A stretch of DNA of 64,000 nt from Candidatus Phaeomarinobacter ectocarpi (GTDB taxonomy: Bacteria > Pseudomonadota > Alphaproteobacteria > CGMCC-115125): assembly GCF_000689395.1 (NCBI RefSeq), contig NZ_HG966617.1:692753-756752 (forward strand), read 5' to 3'. The position numbers were made by a program, and so were the translations under genes. The notes under the pieces were generated by a model. It was not told the origin of the DNA. It saw only the letters and a list, made by a program, of their open reading frames with translations, and searched no databases. This document shows positions 17,826-27,295 of the stretch, piece by piece (the first letter of the stretch is position 1; each line of letters opens with the position of its first letter).

Positions 17826-18706
17826 GCGCTGTCTCCTTCAAGTGAGAACGAGGCGTAGGGCGGCACACTTAAGGTCAGTTTGCTATCGCCCGCCTGTGCC
17901 TCAACGCTTTGTGCTTTGGCAACCCGGTCGGTGAACACCAGGGCGAGCGCATTGCCACCGGCACTGCCGGCGATACGGCCAACTTTGGCCTCGCCAATGA
18001 GCACGTCCGACCCTGGCTCCGGTGTGTCGCCGTCCAACGCAGCAACAACCAGCCGCTTGCGTGCCTTGCCTTTGCGATGCGTCCTCGACGCAACTTCCTG
18101 CCCGACAAAGCAGCCCTTGTGGAAATCAATACCGTTCAGCAGGTCCAGATTGCTCTCAATCGGGAAGTCCTTGTCAGCCCCAATATCCAGTGATCCGTCG
18201 GGAACACCCATGCTCACACAAAACGCCCGGTAGTCAGCAGCTGATGCGGCTGTGCCGTCCGACTTGTCTAAAACCGCAGACGCTTCTGAGGTGGGAACAA
18301 CGCAGCGATAGCCCAGACGGGCGTCACGCGGGTCCAGGTAGCATGGGGCCTCGTCAACGAGCGACGCGTTGGCGCCCCAGTGCGCGATCACCTGAAAATC
18401 GGCGCTCACATCATCAAAGGCCGCGTCCGCGCGCAGCTTGTACATGGTCAGGCGTTTTTGAAGATCAGCAGCGCGTGTCTTGGCGCAGTCAATCAGCATT
18501 GCACCTTCATTCGCCGGGTCACTGACCATGAAGAAATCAAACAGAAATTTGCCCTGTGGCGTCAAAAGCAGGGAGTAGACGCCGTTGCCTGGCGTCACCT
18601 GATCCAGATTGCCGGTCACAAGGCGCTGCAATAGCTCGTACATGTCGCTCCCGGAGGCACGAAGAACGGCTCGATCATCCAGCAGGGCAAGGTGGGGACT
18701 ACTCAT
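17822..18706 (-). CDS. ygfZ: tRNA-modifying protein YgfZ (folate-binding, Fe-S related)
   Basis: Folate-dependent protein of the GcvT-like fold that helps assemble or repair certain Fe-S enzymes, including MiaB. The family signature K-G-C-[FY]-[IV]-G-Q-E appears as KGCFVGQEVASRTHRKGKARK, with the reactive Cys. The N-terminal half shows LLDDRAVLRASGSDMYELLQ and QLLTPQGKFL-like LLTPQGKFLFDFFM. I chose ATG 18706 because homologues begin close to SSPHLALLDD; further upstream starts (18721, 18730, GTG 18745) are possible. Four-base overlap with tag downstream suggests a two-gene operon. Confidence 0.9.
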   Translation of the reverse strand: MSSPHLALLDDRAVLRASGSDMYELLQRLVTGNLDQVTPGNGVYSLLLTPQGKFLFDFFMVSDPANEGAMLIDCAKTRAADLQKRLTMYKLRADAAFDDVSADFQVIAHWGANASLVDEAPCYLDPRDARLGYRCVVPTSEASAVLDKSDGTAASAADYRAFCVSMGVPDGSLDIGADKDFPIESNLDLLNGIDFHKGCFVGQEVASRTHRKGKARKRLVVAALDGDTPEPGSDVLIGEAKVGRIAGSAGGNALALVFTDRVAKAQSVEAQAGDSKLTLSVPPYASFSLEGDSA

Positions 18707-18915
18707 TACGTCGACTCGCATTTCAGTCATGACAAGAAAGGGCACGGCTCAAGGGTGGTGTCCCCGCTAGCAGGCTTCAAGAGGAATGTTTACCCTTTGT
18801 ACCCGTCTTGGCGCCGCGGAGCGAGGTCATATTGGCTTTCCCCCTCATGCCAACCTATAAGGCAGAGACCTGATTTACTGCCCGCCACCAACTTCTTGCG
18901 AGCCAGCCGCCTCAG

Positions 18916-20673
18916 ATGAAGCAGATCCTCTTCGTCACCTACAACCGTATCGGCGATGCCGTGCTGTCGAGTGGTGTGCTGTCATGGCTGGCAGACCGGT
19001 ATCCAGACGCTGAAATTACGGTCGCCTGCGGACCTGCAACGGCAACCCTGTTTCGTGATCAGCCGGGCGTTGTGCGCATTATCGAGATGGCGAAAAAGAA
19101 GCGGGCGGGCCACTGGTTCTCACTGTGGAAACAGACCGTCGGCACGCGATGGGACATGGTGGTCGATCTCCGCGCCTCGCTCATTTCCTACCTGCTTCGC
19201 GCCAAATCCCGTCATGTCCTGCGACAGGACACCTCGCTGCATCGTGTTCCGCACATCGCAACAGTGTTGGGTCTCAAACCTCCACCCCCGCCGCGGCTGG
19301 CGACCGGCGCGACATCCCGTCAGACGGCGACCGGCCTTGTTCCCGACGGTGCGCCTGTTCTTGCCATTGGACCGACGGCAAATTGGGCCGGTAAGGCATG
19401 GCCGGCTGAGCGTTTCATAGAGCTGATCAAGCGCTTGACCGCTGCTGATGGTGTTCTGCCCCATGCGCGCATCATGATTATCGGAGCCGCAGCAGAGCGG
19501 GATGCGGCACTGCCGGTCATCAATGCATTTTCACCCGATCGTGTAATCGATCTGGTCGGCAAAACGGATCTGCCGCAGACCGCCGCATGTTTGGAACGCG
19601 CAGACTGTTATGTTGGCAACGACTCTGGCCCCATGCACATGGCCGCAGCCGTGGGGCTGCCGACGCTTGGATTGTTTGGCCCCAGCCCGGAGGCGCGCTA
19701 TGGCCCCTGGGGACCCAAATGCGCGAGCATCCGTGGGGCGCGCAGTTTTGAAGAAATCATTTCTGACCCCTCTTACGATTTTAGGTCGACGAAAAGTGAA
19801 ATGACCGGCCTGAGCGTGGATGACGCCTATCAGGCAGCGTACACGCTGAAGGCAAAAATTGATGCGCAGGCGATGAACAAAAGTCCAAAGCTCTCCACTC
19901 TCACTGTTGCCCACAATGAGGAACACAATCTCAAGGCCTGCCTAGATGCGCTATCCTTCGCTGATGAACGTGTTGTGGTTCTTGATCGGTGTACGGATGG
20001 CTCAAAGCAGGTCGCACTGGCGGCCGGCGCCGATACAATCATCGAAGGGGCGTGGCCCATTGAGGGTGATCGCCGCAATGCAGGCATTGAGGCATGCAAG
20101 GGCGAGTGGGTGCTGGAAGTCGATGCCGATGAGCGCGTGCCAGCTGATCTTGCCCGCGAGATTGATGCCGTCACTCTTGCGTCACCCTCTGGCTACTACC
20201 TCATCCAGTTCGACAATTATGTGGGCAAGACCCGGGTGCGATACGGCTGGGGTGCGTATATTGGTGCAAGTGCAGCACCACGCCTTTTTGCACGAGGCAC
20301 AAAAAAATGGGGCCGCCAGCGCGTGCACCCGGCGCTTGAACTGGGCCCGCGCCTTGGCATGCTGGAAACCCGTGTTGACCACCTGGTGGATGACAACATC
20401 ACCGACATGCTGGCACGCTTTGATCGCTACACCACTGGCAACGCGCGCGATCTGATCTCGTCCGGCAAGGTCGAAACAGAAACCCTACGCCGAAACATTC
20501 GTCGTATCCCATCCCGGTTCTACAAAGCCTATGTCCGTCGCAAAGGGTATCGCGAGGGAGGATATGGTTTTCTCGTCGGGGTCCTTGCAGGCCTCTACCC
20601 GGTGGTGTCCTACCTCAAGGCCTCGCTTGAGCCCGAGCACTATACGGATGGCAACGAGAGCGACCAGAAGTGA
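18916..20673 (+). CDS. Fused glycosyltransferase: GT9 heptosyltransferase-like plus GT2 WaaE-like
   Basis: A 585-residue cytosolic or membrane-peripheral enzyme combining two transferases. Residues 1-315 are a GT9 ADP-heptose:LPS heptosyltransferase-type domain (NRIGDAVLSSGVL, VVDLRASLISYLL, GPTANWAGKAWP, VGNDSGPMHMAAAVG). Residues 320-585 are a GT2 domain like WaaE/KdtX core glucosyltransferase (STLTVAHNEEHNLKACLDAL, VVLDRCTDGS, VLEVDADERVP). An internal ATG at residue 320 with the sequence MNKSPKL is where a separate protein might once have started; no stop or frameshift separates the halves. It overlaps the next gene by four bases (GTGA) and starts the surface-sugar operon. Likely role: inner-core LPS assembly. 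Confidence 0.85.
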   Translation: MKQILFVTYNRIGDAVLSSGVLSWLADRYPDAEITVACGPATATLFRDQPGVVRIIEMAKKKRAGHWFSLWKQTVGTRWDMVVDLRASLISYLLRAKSRHVLRQDTSLHRVPHIATVLGLKPPPPPRLATGATSRQTATGLVPDGAPVLAIGPTANWAGKAWPAERFIELIKRLTAADGVLPHARIMIIGAAAERDAALPVINAFSPDRVIDLVGKTDLPQTAACLERADCYVGNDSGPMHMAAAVGLPTLGLFGPSPEARYGPWGPKCASIRGARSFEEIISDPSYDFRSTKSEMTGLSVDDAYQAAYTLKAKIDAQAMNKSPKLSTLTVAHNEEHNLKACLDALSFADERVVVLDRCTDGSKQVALAAGADTIIEGAWPIEGDRRNAGIEACKGEWVLEVDADERVPADLAREIDAVTLASPSGYYLIQFDNYVGKTRVRYGWGAYIGASAAPRLFARGTKKWGRQRVHPALELGPRLGMLETRVDHLVDDNITDMLARFDRYTTGNARDLISSGKVETETLRRNIRRIPSRFYKAYVRRKGYREGGYGFLVGVLAGLYPVVSYLKASLEPEHYTDGNESDQK

Positions 20674-21701
20674 ACATCCTTCACACCATAGCTGGTGGCC
20701 CTGTTGGTGGGGCCGAGCGGTTCTTCGTTGATCTTGCCGTTGCGTTCAAGAATGAAGGGCACAAGTCGCAAGCCGTCATGCGTCCGAATGAGGCGCGTGG
20801 TCGTCTGCTGGACGAAGCCGGCGTGCCTCACACGGATGTGCCTTTTGGACGTTGGCTGGATTTCAAGACGACCCGCACAATCCGCGCGACCGCGCGCAAA
20901 ATGAATGCTGACATCGTCATGTCATGGATGGGACGAGCCTCACGCGCGACGCCTAAGGGACCCTATGGGCGTGTGGCGCGTCATGGGGGCTACTACAACT
21001 ACAAATCATTCCGCGGCTTTGACGCGCAGATTTGCAACACACCTGACCTCGTCCGCTATCTCACCGACGGTGGATTTGATCCGGCAACAGTGCATTTCAT
21101 TCCCAACTTTACGCCGGTTGATCCGCGGCCGGCCCTGGCGCGAAGCGATTTCGACACACCTGAAGATGCAACGCTGCTGCTGGCCATGGGCCGGTTGCAC
21201 GACGCCAAAGCCTTTGACGTGACGTTGGACGCGCTTGCGGCAACGCCGGGCGCTTACCTCTGGATTGCCGGGGCCGGCCCGCTTGAGGCCGACCTCAAGA
21301 ACCAGGCGCGGGAACTGGGACTTGGGTCCCGTGTCCGCTGGCTTGGCTGGCGGGATGATCCCGGCCGCCTCCTGCGCACGGCAGACATCTGCGTGTTCCC
21401 GTCCCGGGTTGAGCCGTTCGGCAACGTGATTATTGCGGCATGGGCCCACGGCACACCCGTGATTACAGCAAATGCGACGGGTCCTGAATGGCTGGTCCGT
21501 CCGGGCGAGGATGCTTTGCTGGTGCCGCGCGATAACGCGCCCGCCGTGGCAGCGGCCATCGCGCAGCTCACCTCTGACAAGGCTTTGGCAGCCAGGCTTG
21601 TGGCGGCTGGTGCTAAGCGGGCCAAGGCGGAATTTTCACAATCAGCCTGCCTGGAGCGTTACCTTTCCGTCTTCAGACAGGTACAAGAAGCGCGTGCCTG
21701 A
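20670..21701 (+). CDS. GT4-family glycosyltransferase
   Basis: Family-4 (GT-B) glycosyltransferase of 343 residues, probably adding a sugar to the LPS core or another surface glycan. The N-terminal glycine loop is TIAGGPVGGAERFFVDL. The C-terminal nucleotide-sugar half shows LLAMGRLHDAKAFDVTLDAL, LWIAGAGPLEADL, VRWLGWRDD and the E-x7-E-like site FPSRVEPFGNVIIAAW. The start codon is GTG inside the overlap with the preceding fused transferase, so translation is coupled. Donor and acceptor cannot be read from the sequence. Confidence 0.9.
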   Translation: MNILHTIAGGPVGGAERFFVDLAVAFKNEGHKSQAVMRPNEARGRLLDEAGVPHTDVPFGRWLDFKTTRTIRATARKMNADIVMSWMGRASRATPKGPYGRVARHGGYYNYKSFRGFDAQICNTPDLVRYLTDGGFDPATVHFIPNFTPVDPRPALARSDFDTPEDATLLLAMGRLHDAKAFDVTLDALAATPGAYLWIAGAGPLEADLKNQARELGLGSRVRWLGWRDDPGRLLRTADICVFPSRVEPFGNVIIAAWAHGTPVITANATGPEWLVRPGEDALLVPRDNAPAVAAAIAQLTSDKALAARLVAAGAKRAKAEFSQSACLERYLSVFRQVQEARA

Positions 21702-21734
21702 TTTTGGCGCGGACAAGTAGGATTTAGCGACGGC

Positions 21735-23504
21735 ATGTGCGGAATTGCGGGTATGCAGACCACAAGCGGGCAGGCGCCGTCCTCGTCCGTGCTTGATGTC
21801 ATGTCGGATGCGCTCACCCATCGCGGGCCGGACGGCGAAGGTAATTTCATTTCTGGCGCCACCGGCCTCGTCCAGACCCGCCTCGCCATCATTGACCTGG
21901 AAACAGGCGATCAGCCGCTGTTTGATGACGAAGGGCTGGCCCTCGTGGCAAACGGCGAGATCTACAACTATCTGGAATTGCGCCGCGAGTTCGGCGAGCA
22001 CACCTTCACCACCAACTCCGATTGCGAAACACCGCTCAAGCTGTATCGCCGTGACGGCAGTCACTTCGCGGACGCCCTGCGGGGCATGTACGCCATCGCC
22101 ATGTACGATCCCGACGGCGAGCGGCTGTTGCTGGCCCGTGACCCGTTCGGCATCAAGCCTCTCTACTACGCTGAGACGTCTGAGGGGCTGCTGTTTGCCT
22201 CCGAACCGCAGGCGCTTCTGGCCACCGGGCTGGTCAGCCGCGACATGGACAGCTCCGCCGCTGGCGAACTGCTGCAGTTGCAGTTCACAACAGGTCGCCG
22301 TACGGCGTTCAAAGGCATCCTGCGCGTGCTGCCGGGCGAGACGCTCGTCATCGAACGTGGCCGGGTTATTGAGCGGCTCCGCCGTGCTGCATTGCCTTCC
22401 GGCGCTCCTGTAGCGGTCAGCGAGGAACGCGCCCTTGTCGCCCTGGAAGACGCCCTGATCGACAGCGTGCGTGTGCACCAGCGCTCGGACGTTCCATATG
22501 GCATGTTCCTGTCCGGCGGCATCGACAGTTCTGTCATCCTGGCCTGCATGGCGCGTCTGAATGACCAGCCCGTACGCTGCTATACCGCTGGTTTTTCTGG
22601 CACGAAGGTGAGGGACGAGCGCGAGCACGCAGCCCATGTTGCGTCTGCGACCGGCGCAGATCACGTCAGCATTGATGTGACCGAAGATGACTTCTGGAAC
22701 ACGCTTCCCGCCATTGCAGCCGCAGTGGATGACCCGACAGCGGACTATGCGATTATTCCGACCTTCAAGCTCGCGTCCGTTGCCGCCCAGGACGTAAAGG
22801 TCGTGTTGTGCGGTGAAGGAGGAGACGAACTCTTCGCCGGCTATGGCCGATACCGCGCCATAACCCGTCCGACGTGGTTAGGCGGGCGTGCCATGCGAGC
22901 CCGTGGCGCGCTTGATAGCCTGAAGCTGCTGCGCAAAGAAACACCGGATTGGCGTGATGGGATTGCAGCCGCCTGGAACAAGAAGGATGGTGGCAAACGC
23001 TCCCGTCTCCAGCGCGCACAGGCCGTAGATTGCGCAGACTGGCTGCCCAATGATCTGCTGATCAAGCTTGATCGCTGCTTGATGGCGCACAGCCTGGAGG
23101 GGCGCACACCGCTCCTCGACCCGGCCATTGCACAAGCTGCGTTCCTTCTGCCGGACTCCCTCAAGCTCAAAGGCCGTGTCGGCAAATACATGCTGCGCGC
23201 ATGGCTTGCCAAGCATCTGCCGGAGGCGGAGCCCTTTGCGCGCAAGCGGGGCTTTACAGTGCCGGTCGGAGAGTGGATCGCAGGGCGTGGGTCACGTCTG
23301 GCGTCTCTGGTCGCCGATCAGCGGGGTATTCAGGAGATGTGCAATCCGGATCGTGTGAAAGCGCTATTTGCCGGATTGGGCTCAACACCTGCAAAGCGCG
23401 ACGGTCAGGCTGCCTGGATACTGCTTTTCTTTGCCCTCTGGCACCAACACCATGTGCTCGGAGTGCCATCCGATGGCACGGTGGAAGAAGTGCTTTCTGC
23501 GTAG
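21735..23504 (+). CDS. asnB: Asparagine synthase (glutamine-hydrolysing)
   Basis: Makes asparagine from aspartate, glutamine and ATP, or amidates another carboxylate. The 589 residues hold the class-II glutaminase with catalytic Cys2 (MCGIAGM), THRGPDGEGN, NGEIYNYLELR and FGIKPLYY, followed by the ATP-pyrophosphatase synthase domain with FLSGGIDSS near residue 260 and CGEGGDELFAGYGRY. It lies 33 bases after the GT4 gene and on the same strand, as commonly seen for AsnB paralogues in surface-polysaccharide clusters, where they may amidate uronic acids. Housekeeping asparagine synthesis is equally possible. Confidence 0.92.
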   Translation: MCGIAGMQTTSGQAPSSSVLDVMSDALTHRGPDGEGNFISGATGLVQTRLAIIDLETGDQPLFDDEGLALVANGEIYNYLELRREFGEHTFTTNSDCETPLKLYRRDGSHFADALRGMYAIAMYDPDGERLLLARDPFGIKPLYYAETSEGLLFASEPQALLATGLVSRDMDSSAAGELLQLQFTTGRRTAFKGILRVLPGETLVIERGRVIERLRRAALPSGAPVAVSEERALVALEDALIDSVRVHQRSDVPYGMFLSGGIDSSVILACMARLNDQPVRCYTAGFSGTKVRDEREHAAHVASATGADHVSIDVTEDDFWNTLPAIAAAVDDPTADYAIIPTFKLASVAAQDVKVVLCGEGGDELFAGYGRYRAITRPTWLGGRAMRARGALDSLKLLRKETPDWRDGIAAAWNKKDGGKRSRLQRAQAVDCADWLPNDLLIKLDRCLMAHSLEGRTPLLDPAIAQAAFLLPDSLKLKGRVGKYMLRAWLAKHLPEAEPFARKRGFTVPVGEWIAGRGSRLASLVADQRGIQEMCNPDRVKALFAGLGSTPAKRDGQAAWILLFFALWHQHHVLGVPSDGTVEEVLSA

Positions 23505-23609
23505 GATGGGCAGCATCCCCCACGCCAGACTTGACGCCCCGCCAGCGATAGGGTCCCGTTGCGCCCGAAAACACCACAACGCTTTAGTACGCTTTCAGGA
23601 GACACTTTT

Positions 23610-24602
23610 ATGGCTGACTCATTCCGCGCCCTCATGGTCACCAAGACCGATGATGGCCAATCCGTTGAATTAAAAGACATTACTGACGCGGAGCTCATGG
23701 AGGGTGACGTAACAGTCGCCGTCAGCCACTCCACTGTGAACTACAAGGATGGTCTGGCAATCACGGGTTCAGCGCCCATTCTGCGCGCGTCGCCCATCAT
23801 TCCGGGCATCGATTTTTCCGGCGATGTCATTTCATCTGATCACGCAGACTGGAAGCCCGGCGATAAGGTCGTTCTCAATGGCTTTGGTGTCGGGGAAGGC
23901 CACAGCGGTGGGTACGCGCAGCGTGCACGCGTGAATGGTGACTGGCTCGTAAAACGCCCGGATGCCTTCTCAGCCGCAGATGCCATGGCCATCGGCACTG
24001 CCGGGTACACATCCATGCTGTGTGTTCTGGCGCTTGAGAAGCACGGCATTGGGCCCAAGGACGGCGACATTCTGGTAACGGGTGCCAATGGTGGTGTGGG
24101 CTCCGTCGCCATCGCCCTCCTTGCCAAGCTCGGCTATCGCCCTGTCGCGTCAACGGGTCGCCCGGAAGAAGCGGATTACCTCAAGAGCCTCGGCGCGGTT
24201 GATGTGATTGACCGCAAGGAATTCTCCGAACCCGGACGGCCTCTCGGCAAAGAACGCTGGGCTGGCGCGATTGATTCTGTCGGCAGCACGACGCTTGCCA
24301 ATGTCATTTCTCAGACGAAGTACGGCGGAACGGTCGCTGCATGTGGCCTGGCCGGTGGTCTGGACCTGCCTGCAACCGTTTATCCGTTTATTCTGCGTGG
24401 CATCACACTGGCGGGTATCGACAGCGTGATGGCGCCGCGTGGCATTCGGGAAGAAGCGTGGAGCCGGTTGGCCCGTGACCTTGATCTGGACAAGCTCAAC
24501 GCCATGACAAACACCATCGGACTTTCTGGTGTTGAAGGTGCCGCAGCGGATATCATGGCAGGCAAAGTGCGTGGCCGCCTTGTCGTGGACGTCAACGCCT
24601 AG
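23610..24602 (+). CDS. acuI: Acrylyl-CoA reductase-type zinc-free alcohol dehydrogenase
   Basis: NADPH-dependent MDR-superfamily reductase of 330 residues, YhdH/AcuI type, that reduces acryloyl-CoA to propionyl-CoA. Motifs: STVNYKDGLAITG, the substrate-side PGIDFSGDV, NGFGVGEGHSGGYAQRARV, the dinucleotide loop VTGANGGVGSVAIALL, and STGRPEEADYLKSLGA. The ATG at 23610 has AGGAG nine bases upstream; an upstream in-frame ATG at 23559 has no ribosome site. Acryloyl-CoA arises from DMSP, 3-hydroxypropionate or related compounds and is toxic. A DmdC-like dehydrogenase 16 kb away fits a link to sulfur-compound breakdown, but the genes are not clustered. Confidence 0.85.
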   Translation: MADSFRALMVTKTDDGQSVELKDITDAELMEGDVTVAVSHSTVNYKDGLAITGSAPILRASPIIPGIDFSGDVISSDHADWKPGDKVVLNGFGVGEGHSGGYAQRARVNGDWLVKRPDAFSAADAMAIGTAGYTSMLCVLALEKHGIGPKDGDILVTGANGGVGSVAIALLAKLGYRPVASTGRPEEADYLKSLGAVDVIDRKEFSEPGRPLGKERWAGAIDSVGSTTLANVISQTKYGGTVAACGLAGGLDLPATVYPFILRGITLAGIDSVMAPRGIREEAWSRLARDLDLDKLNAMTNTIGLSGVEGAAADIMAGKVRGRLVVDVNA

Positions 24603-24670
24603 AAATCAAACATGATCCGGATCGGCCCCATTATAGAGGGCTGACCGGTTGCTCTGGGGAGGGTGCGTGC

Positions 24671-26536
24671 ATGTCATTGCCGCCATTCAGAAAAGTCGAC
24701 TTCGTTGAAACGCGCGTGGATGTGGAACGCCGGGACGATGGTTCCATCGTTCTGGAAAACCCACATCCCATGGGAGACCCGGCGGCCAACGTCATTGAGC
24801 CATTAAAGAAGTGGGCATCGGAAGCCCCTGACCGTGTTTGGCTGGCCAAGCGTCGGGCACCTGAACCCGGTCAGGAATTCGGTGAGTGGGAGACGATCAC
24901 CTACGCGCAGGCTTATGATCGTGTGCGCAGGATTGCGCAGGCCCTGATTGATCGCGGTGTGGAGCCTGGCAAACCTTTGATGATCCTCTCAGGTAATTCC
25001 CTTGAGCACGCCATGATGACCTATGGCGCCATGGCGACGGGAGCTGCTGCGGTTCCCGTCTCTCCAAGCTACAGCCTCATATCGTCTGACTACGCCAAGC
25101 TGCGTTATGTCTTTGAGCTCATCGAGCCCCAGGCCATTTTCGTGCAGGACGGCGTTATGTTCGAGAAGGCCATGGGCGCTCTCGACGTTGAGAACCTCAG
25201 TCTCATCCACGTGGAAAATCCAGGTCCGGCTTTCCATGGGTCGACGTCTTATGATGACCTGCTGAAGACTGAGCCTACAGATGCCGTAGACGCTGCCTAT
25301 GAAGCGCTCGACTACGACACAGTCGCGAAGTACCTCTTCACGTCCGGTTCCACCGGTATGCCCAAGGCCGTCATTACGACCCACCGCATGATGTGTGTGA
25401 ATGCCGTCATGGCGACCAAGCTCATTGAAGAAGGACCTGACGATCCACCACCAACCCTCGTCAATTGGCTGCCTTGGAACCACGTGTTTGGTGGCAATGC
25501 AGTGCTCAATAATCTGCTGACGGCCGGCGGCACCCTTTACATAGATGGCGGTCGGCCCGTCGCTGGTCAGTTCGCTGAAACGGTACAGAACCTGCGCGAG
25601 GTGGCACCAACCACCTACACCAACGTCCCTGCTGCATACGTCATGCTGATAGAAGAGCTCGAACGCGATGATGTGCTGGCGAAGAACTTCTTTTCCCGGC
25701 TTCGCTCCATGGGCTATGGCGGGGCGGCGTTGAATCAGGATCTTGCCGAGCGCATGCAGGCTGTTGCCATTCGCATCACCGGTGAACGCATCTTGTTTAC
25801 GTCAGGCTACGGCGCCACAGAGACGGCGCCCACGATCATGAACACCCATTGGGAAACAGAGCGCATGGGCCTGCTTGGCCTTCCGCTCCCCGGTGTCCAG
25901 ATCAAGCTGGTGCCAGCCGGCCTCAAGATGGAGGTCCGAGTCAAAGGCGACTGCATCACGCCGGGCTATTACAAGAACCCGGAAAAAACAGCCGACGCCT
26001 TCGATGAAGAAGGATTCTACAAGCTCGGCGATGCCGCCAAGTTCGTGGATGAAAACGATCCCAAGCAGGGCATTGTTTTCAACGGTCGCGTTGTCGAGGA
26101 TTTCAAACTTTCCAGCGGTACCTGGGTCAATGCGGGCCGCATGCGTGTCCAGGCGGTGGAGGCGGGCGGTGGCCTCATCAATGATTGCCTTGTCGCGGGG
26201 CTTGATGAGCCATATGTCGGCGTTCTTGGTTTTCCCAACCTGCCTGCATGTCGCAAGGCTGCAGGGCTTGCCGACGATACACCGGCAGATGATGTTGTGC
26301 GCGCGCCTGGTGTGCTGGAGCGCATCGCGGAAGGTTTGCGGGAGCACAATTCGCGAAATCCTGGCTCGTCCACACAGATCCGCCGCGCTTTGTTGCTGGC
26401 AGAACCACCATCGCTTGATGCTGGCGAGCTCACAGACAAAGGTTACATCAACCAATCCGTGTCATTGACCCGGCGTAAGGACATGGTGGACAAACTTTTC
26501 ACCGATCCTCCCGGCAACGACGTGGTGGTTGTCTAA
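24671..26536 (+). CDS. Feruloyl-CoA synthase-like acyl-CoA ligase
   Basis: AMP-forming ligase of 621 residues from the ANL superfamily, closest in layout to feruloyl-CoA synthases, which activate ferulate or other hydroxycinnamates. The phosphate loop is YLFTSGSTGMPKAV, A4-type LVNWLPWNHVFG, A5 TSGYGATETAP, A8-type VVEDFKLSSGTWVNAGRMRV, and the C-terminal catalytic lysine motif is LTDKGYINQ. The A8 hinge carrying KLSSGTWVN is typical of this subgroup and differs from medium-chain fatty acid ligases. No enoyl-CoA hydratase/aldolase (Ech) or vanillin dehydrogenase is next to it, so the substrate remains open. Confidence 0.75.
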   Translation: MSLPPFRKVDFVETRVDVERRDDGSIVLENPHPMGDPAANVIEPLKKWASEAPDRVWLAKRRAPEPGQEFGEWETITYAQAYDRVRRIAQALIDRGVEPGKPLMILSGNSLEHAMMTYGAMATGAAAVPVSPSYSLISSDYAKLRYVFELIEPQAIFVQDGVMFEKAMGALDVENLSLIHVENPGPAFHGSTSYDDLLKTEPTDAVDAAYEALDYDTVAKYLFTSGSTGMPKAVITTHRMMCVNAVMATKLIEEGPDDPPPTLVNWLPWNHVFGGNAVLNNLLTAGGTLYIDGGRPVAGQFAETVQNLREVAPTTYTNVPAAYVMLIEELERDDVLAKNFFSRLRSMGYGGAALNQDLAERMQAVAIRITGERILFTSGYGATETAPTIMNTHWETERMGLLGLPLPGVQIKLVPAGLKMEVRVKGDCITPGYYKNPEKTADAFDEEGFYKLGDAAKFVDENDPKQGIVFNGRVVEDFKLSSGTWVNAGRMRVQAVEAGGGLINDCLVAGLDEPYVGVLGFPNLPACRKAAGLADDTPADDVVRAPGVLERIAEGLREHNSRNPGSSTQIRRALLLAEPPSLDAGELTDKGYINQSVSLTRRKDMVDKLFTDPPGNDVVVV

Positions 26537-26596
26537 GCCACCGCGGTCAGGCACATGAGTGGACAACGTCCATCTGCTCTTAGAACAAGGCCCTGA

Positions 26597-27238
26597 ATGC
26601 CCGACTGGTATCTAGTTTTGAACGGCGTGCTTATCGGCATCGTGGTTGCGGCGCCCATCGGTCCGGTCAACTTGATCTGTATTCGCCGCACACTGGCCTA
26701 TGGGCGTCTCAACGGATTTCTGTCCGGTCTGGGCGCTGCGGTAGGGGACGCTGTTTTTGCAATCGTCGCAGCGTTCGGCTTGACGGCCGCAGCCTCAATG
26801 CTGGTCTCGGTCGGCGATTGGCTTCAGGCTTTTGGTGGGATTTTTCTCATCGCACTGGGCATCCACACCTATCTGAGCAAACCCGCTGACAATGATACTG
26901 TTGCAACCAATACCAGCAGCAAGTTGGCGGCGGCAGTTTTGGCAACCTTCGTTCTGACAATTACCAACCCTGCCACAATGCTGGGCTTCGTCGCGATTTT
27001 CGGCGGTGTTGGAGGCCTGGTGACAACCGAGCCAAGTCTGTTGACCGCCACGCTACTCGTGGCAGCGGTCTTCATCGGGTCAGCATTGTGGTGGCTTGGT
27101 GTTACCATGACAGTGGGGTTGTTGCGTCATCGCATGACAGATCAAACACTGATCCTGATCAATCGCGTATCTGGCGTATTGATTGTATCCTTCGGTCTCT
27201 TTGTCATCGGACGATTGATCTACAATTCACAGGCCTAG
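26597..27238 (+). CDS. LysE/ArgO-family exporter
   Basis: Inner-membrane exporter of 213 residues with about six hydrophobic segments. The family hallmark near the N-terminus, VVAAPIGPVNLICIRRTLAYGR, is clear, followed by GFLSGLGAAVGDAVFAIVAAFG; a second conserved helix contains FVLTITNPATMLGFVAIF. The likely role is efflux of a basic or small neutral amino acid, amine or similar metabolite. It lies between the acyl-CoA ligase and the ThDP enzyme on the same strand (60 and 57 base gaps), possibly co-transcribed. A 5-bp stem with a CTT loop (27257-27269) lies downstream. Substrate not deducible. Confidence 0.85.
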   Translation: MPDWYLVLNGVLIGIVVAAPIGPVNLICIRRTLAYGRLNGFLSGLGAAVGDAVFAIVAAFGLTAAASMLVSVGDWLQAFGGIFLIALGIHTYLSKPADNDTVATNTSSKLAAAVLATFVLTITNPATMLGFVAIFGGVGGLVTTEPSLLTATLLVAAVFIGSALWWLGVTMTVGLLRHRMTDQTLILINRVSGVLIVSFGLFVIGRLIYNSQA

Positions 27239-27295
27239 GCCAAGGGTTAGAAATCCGGGCGCTTCGCCCAAGAACAAACTAAGGGAGTAGGGCAC

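Noticed and set aside
21642-22664. 340-residue minus-strand frame over asnB
   Set aside because: Shadow of asnB; no motif and no ribosome site.
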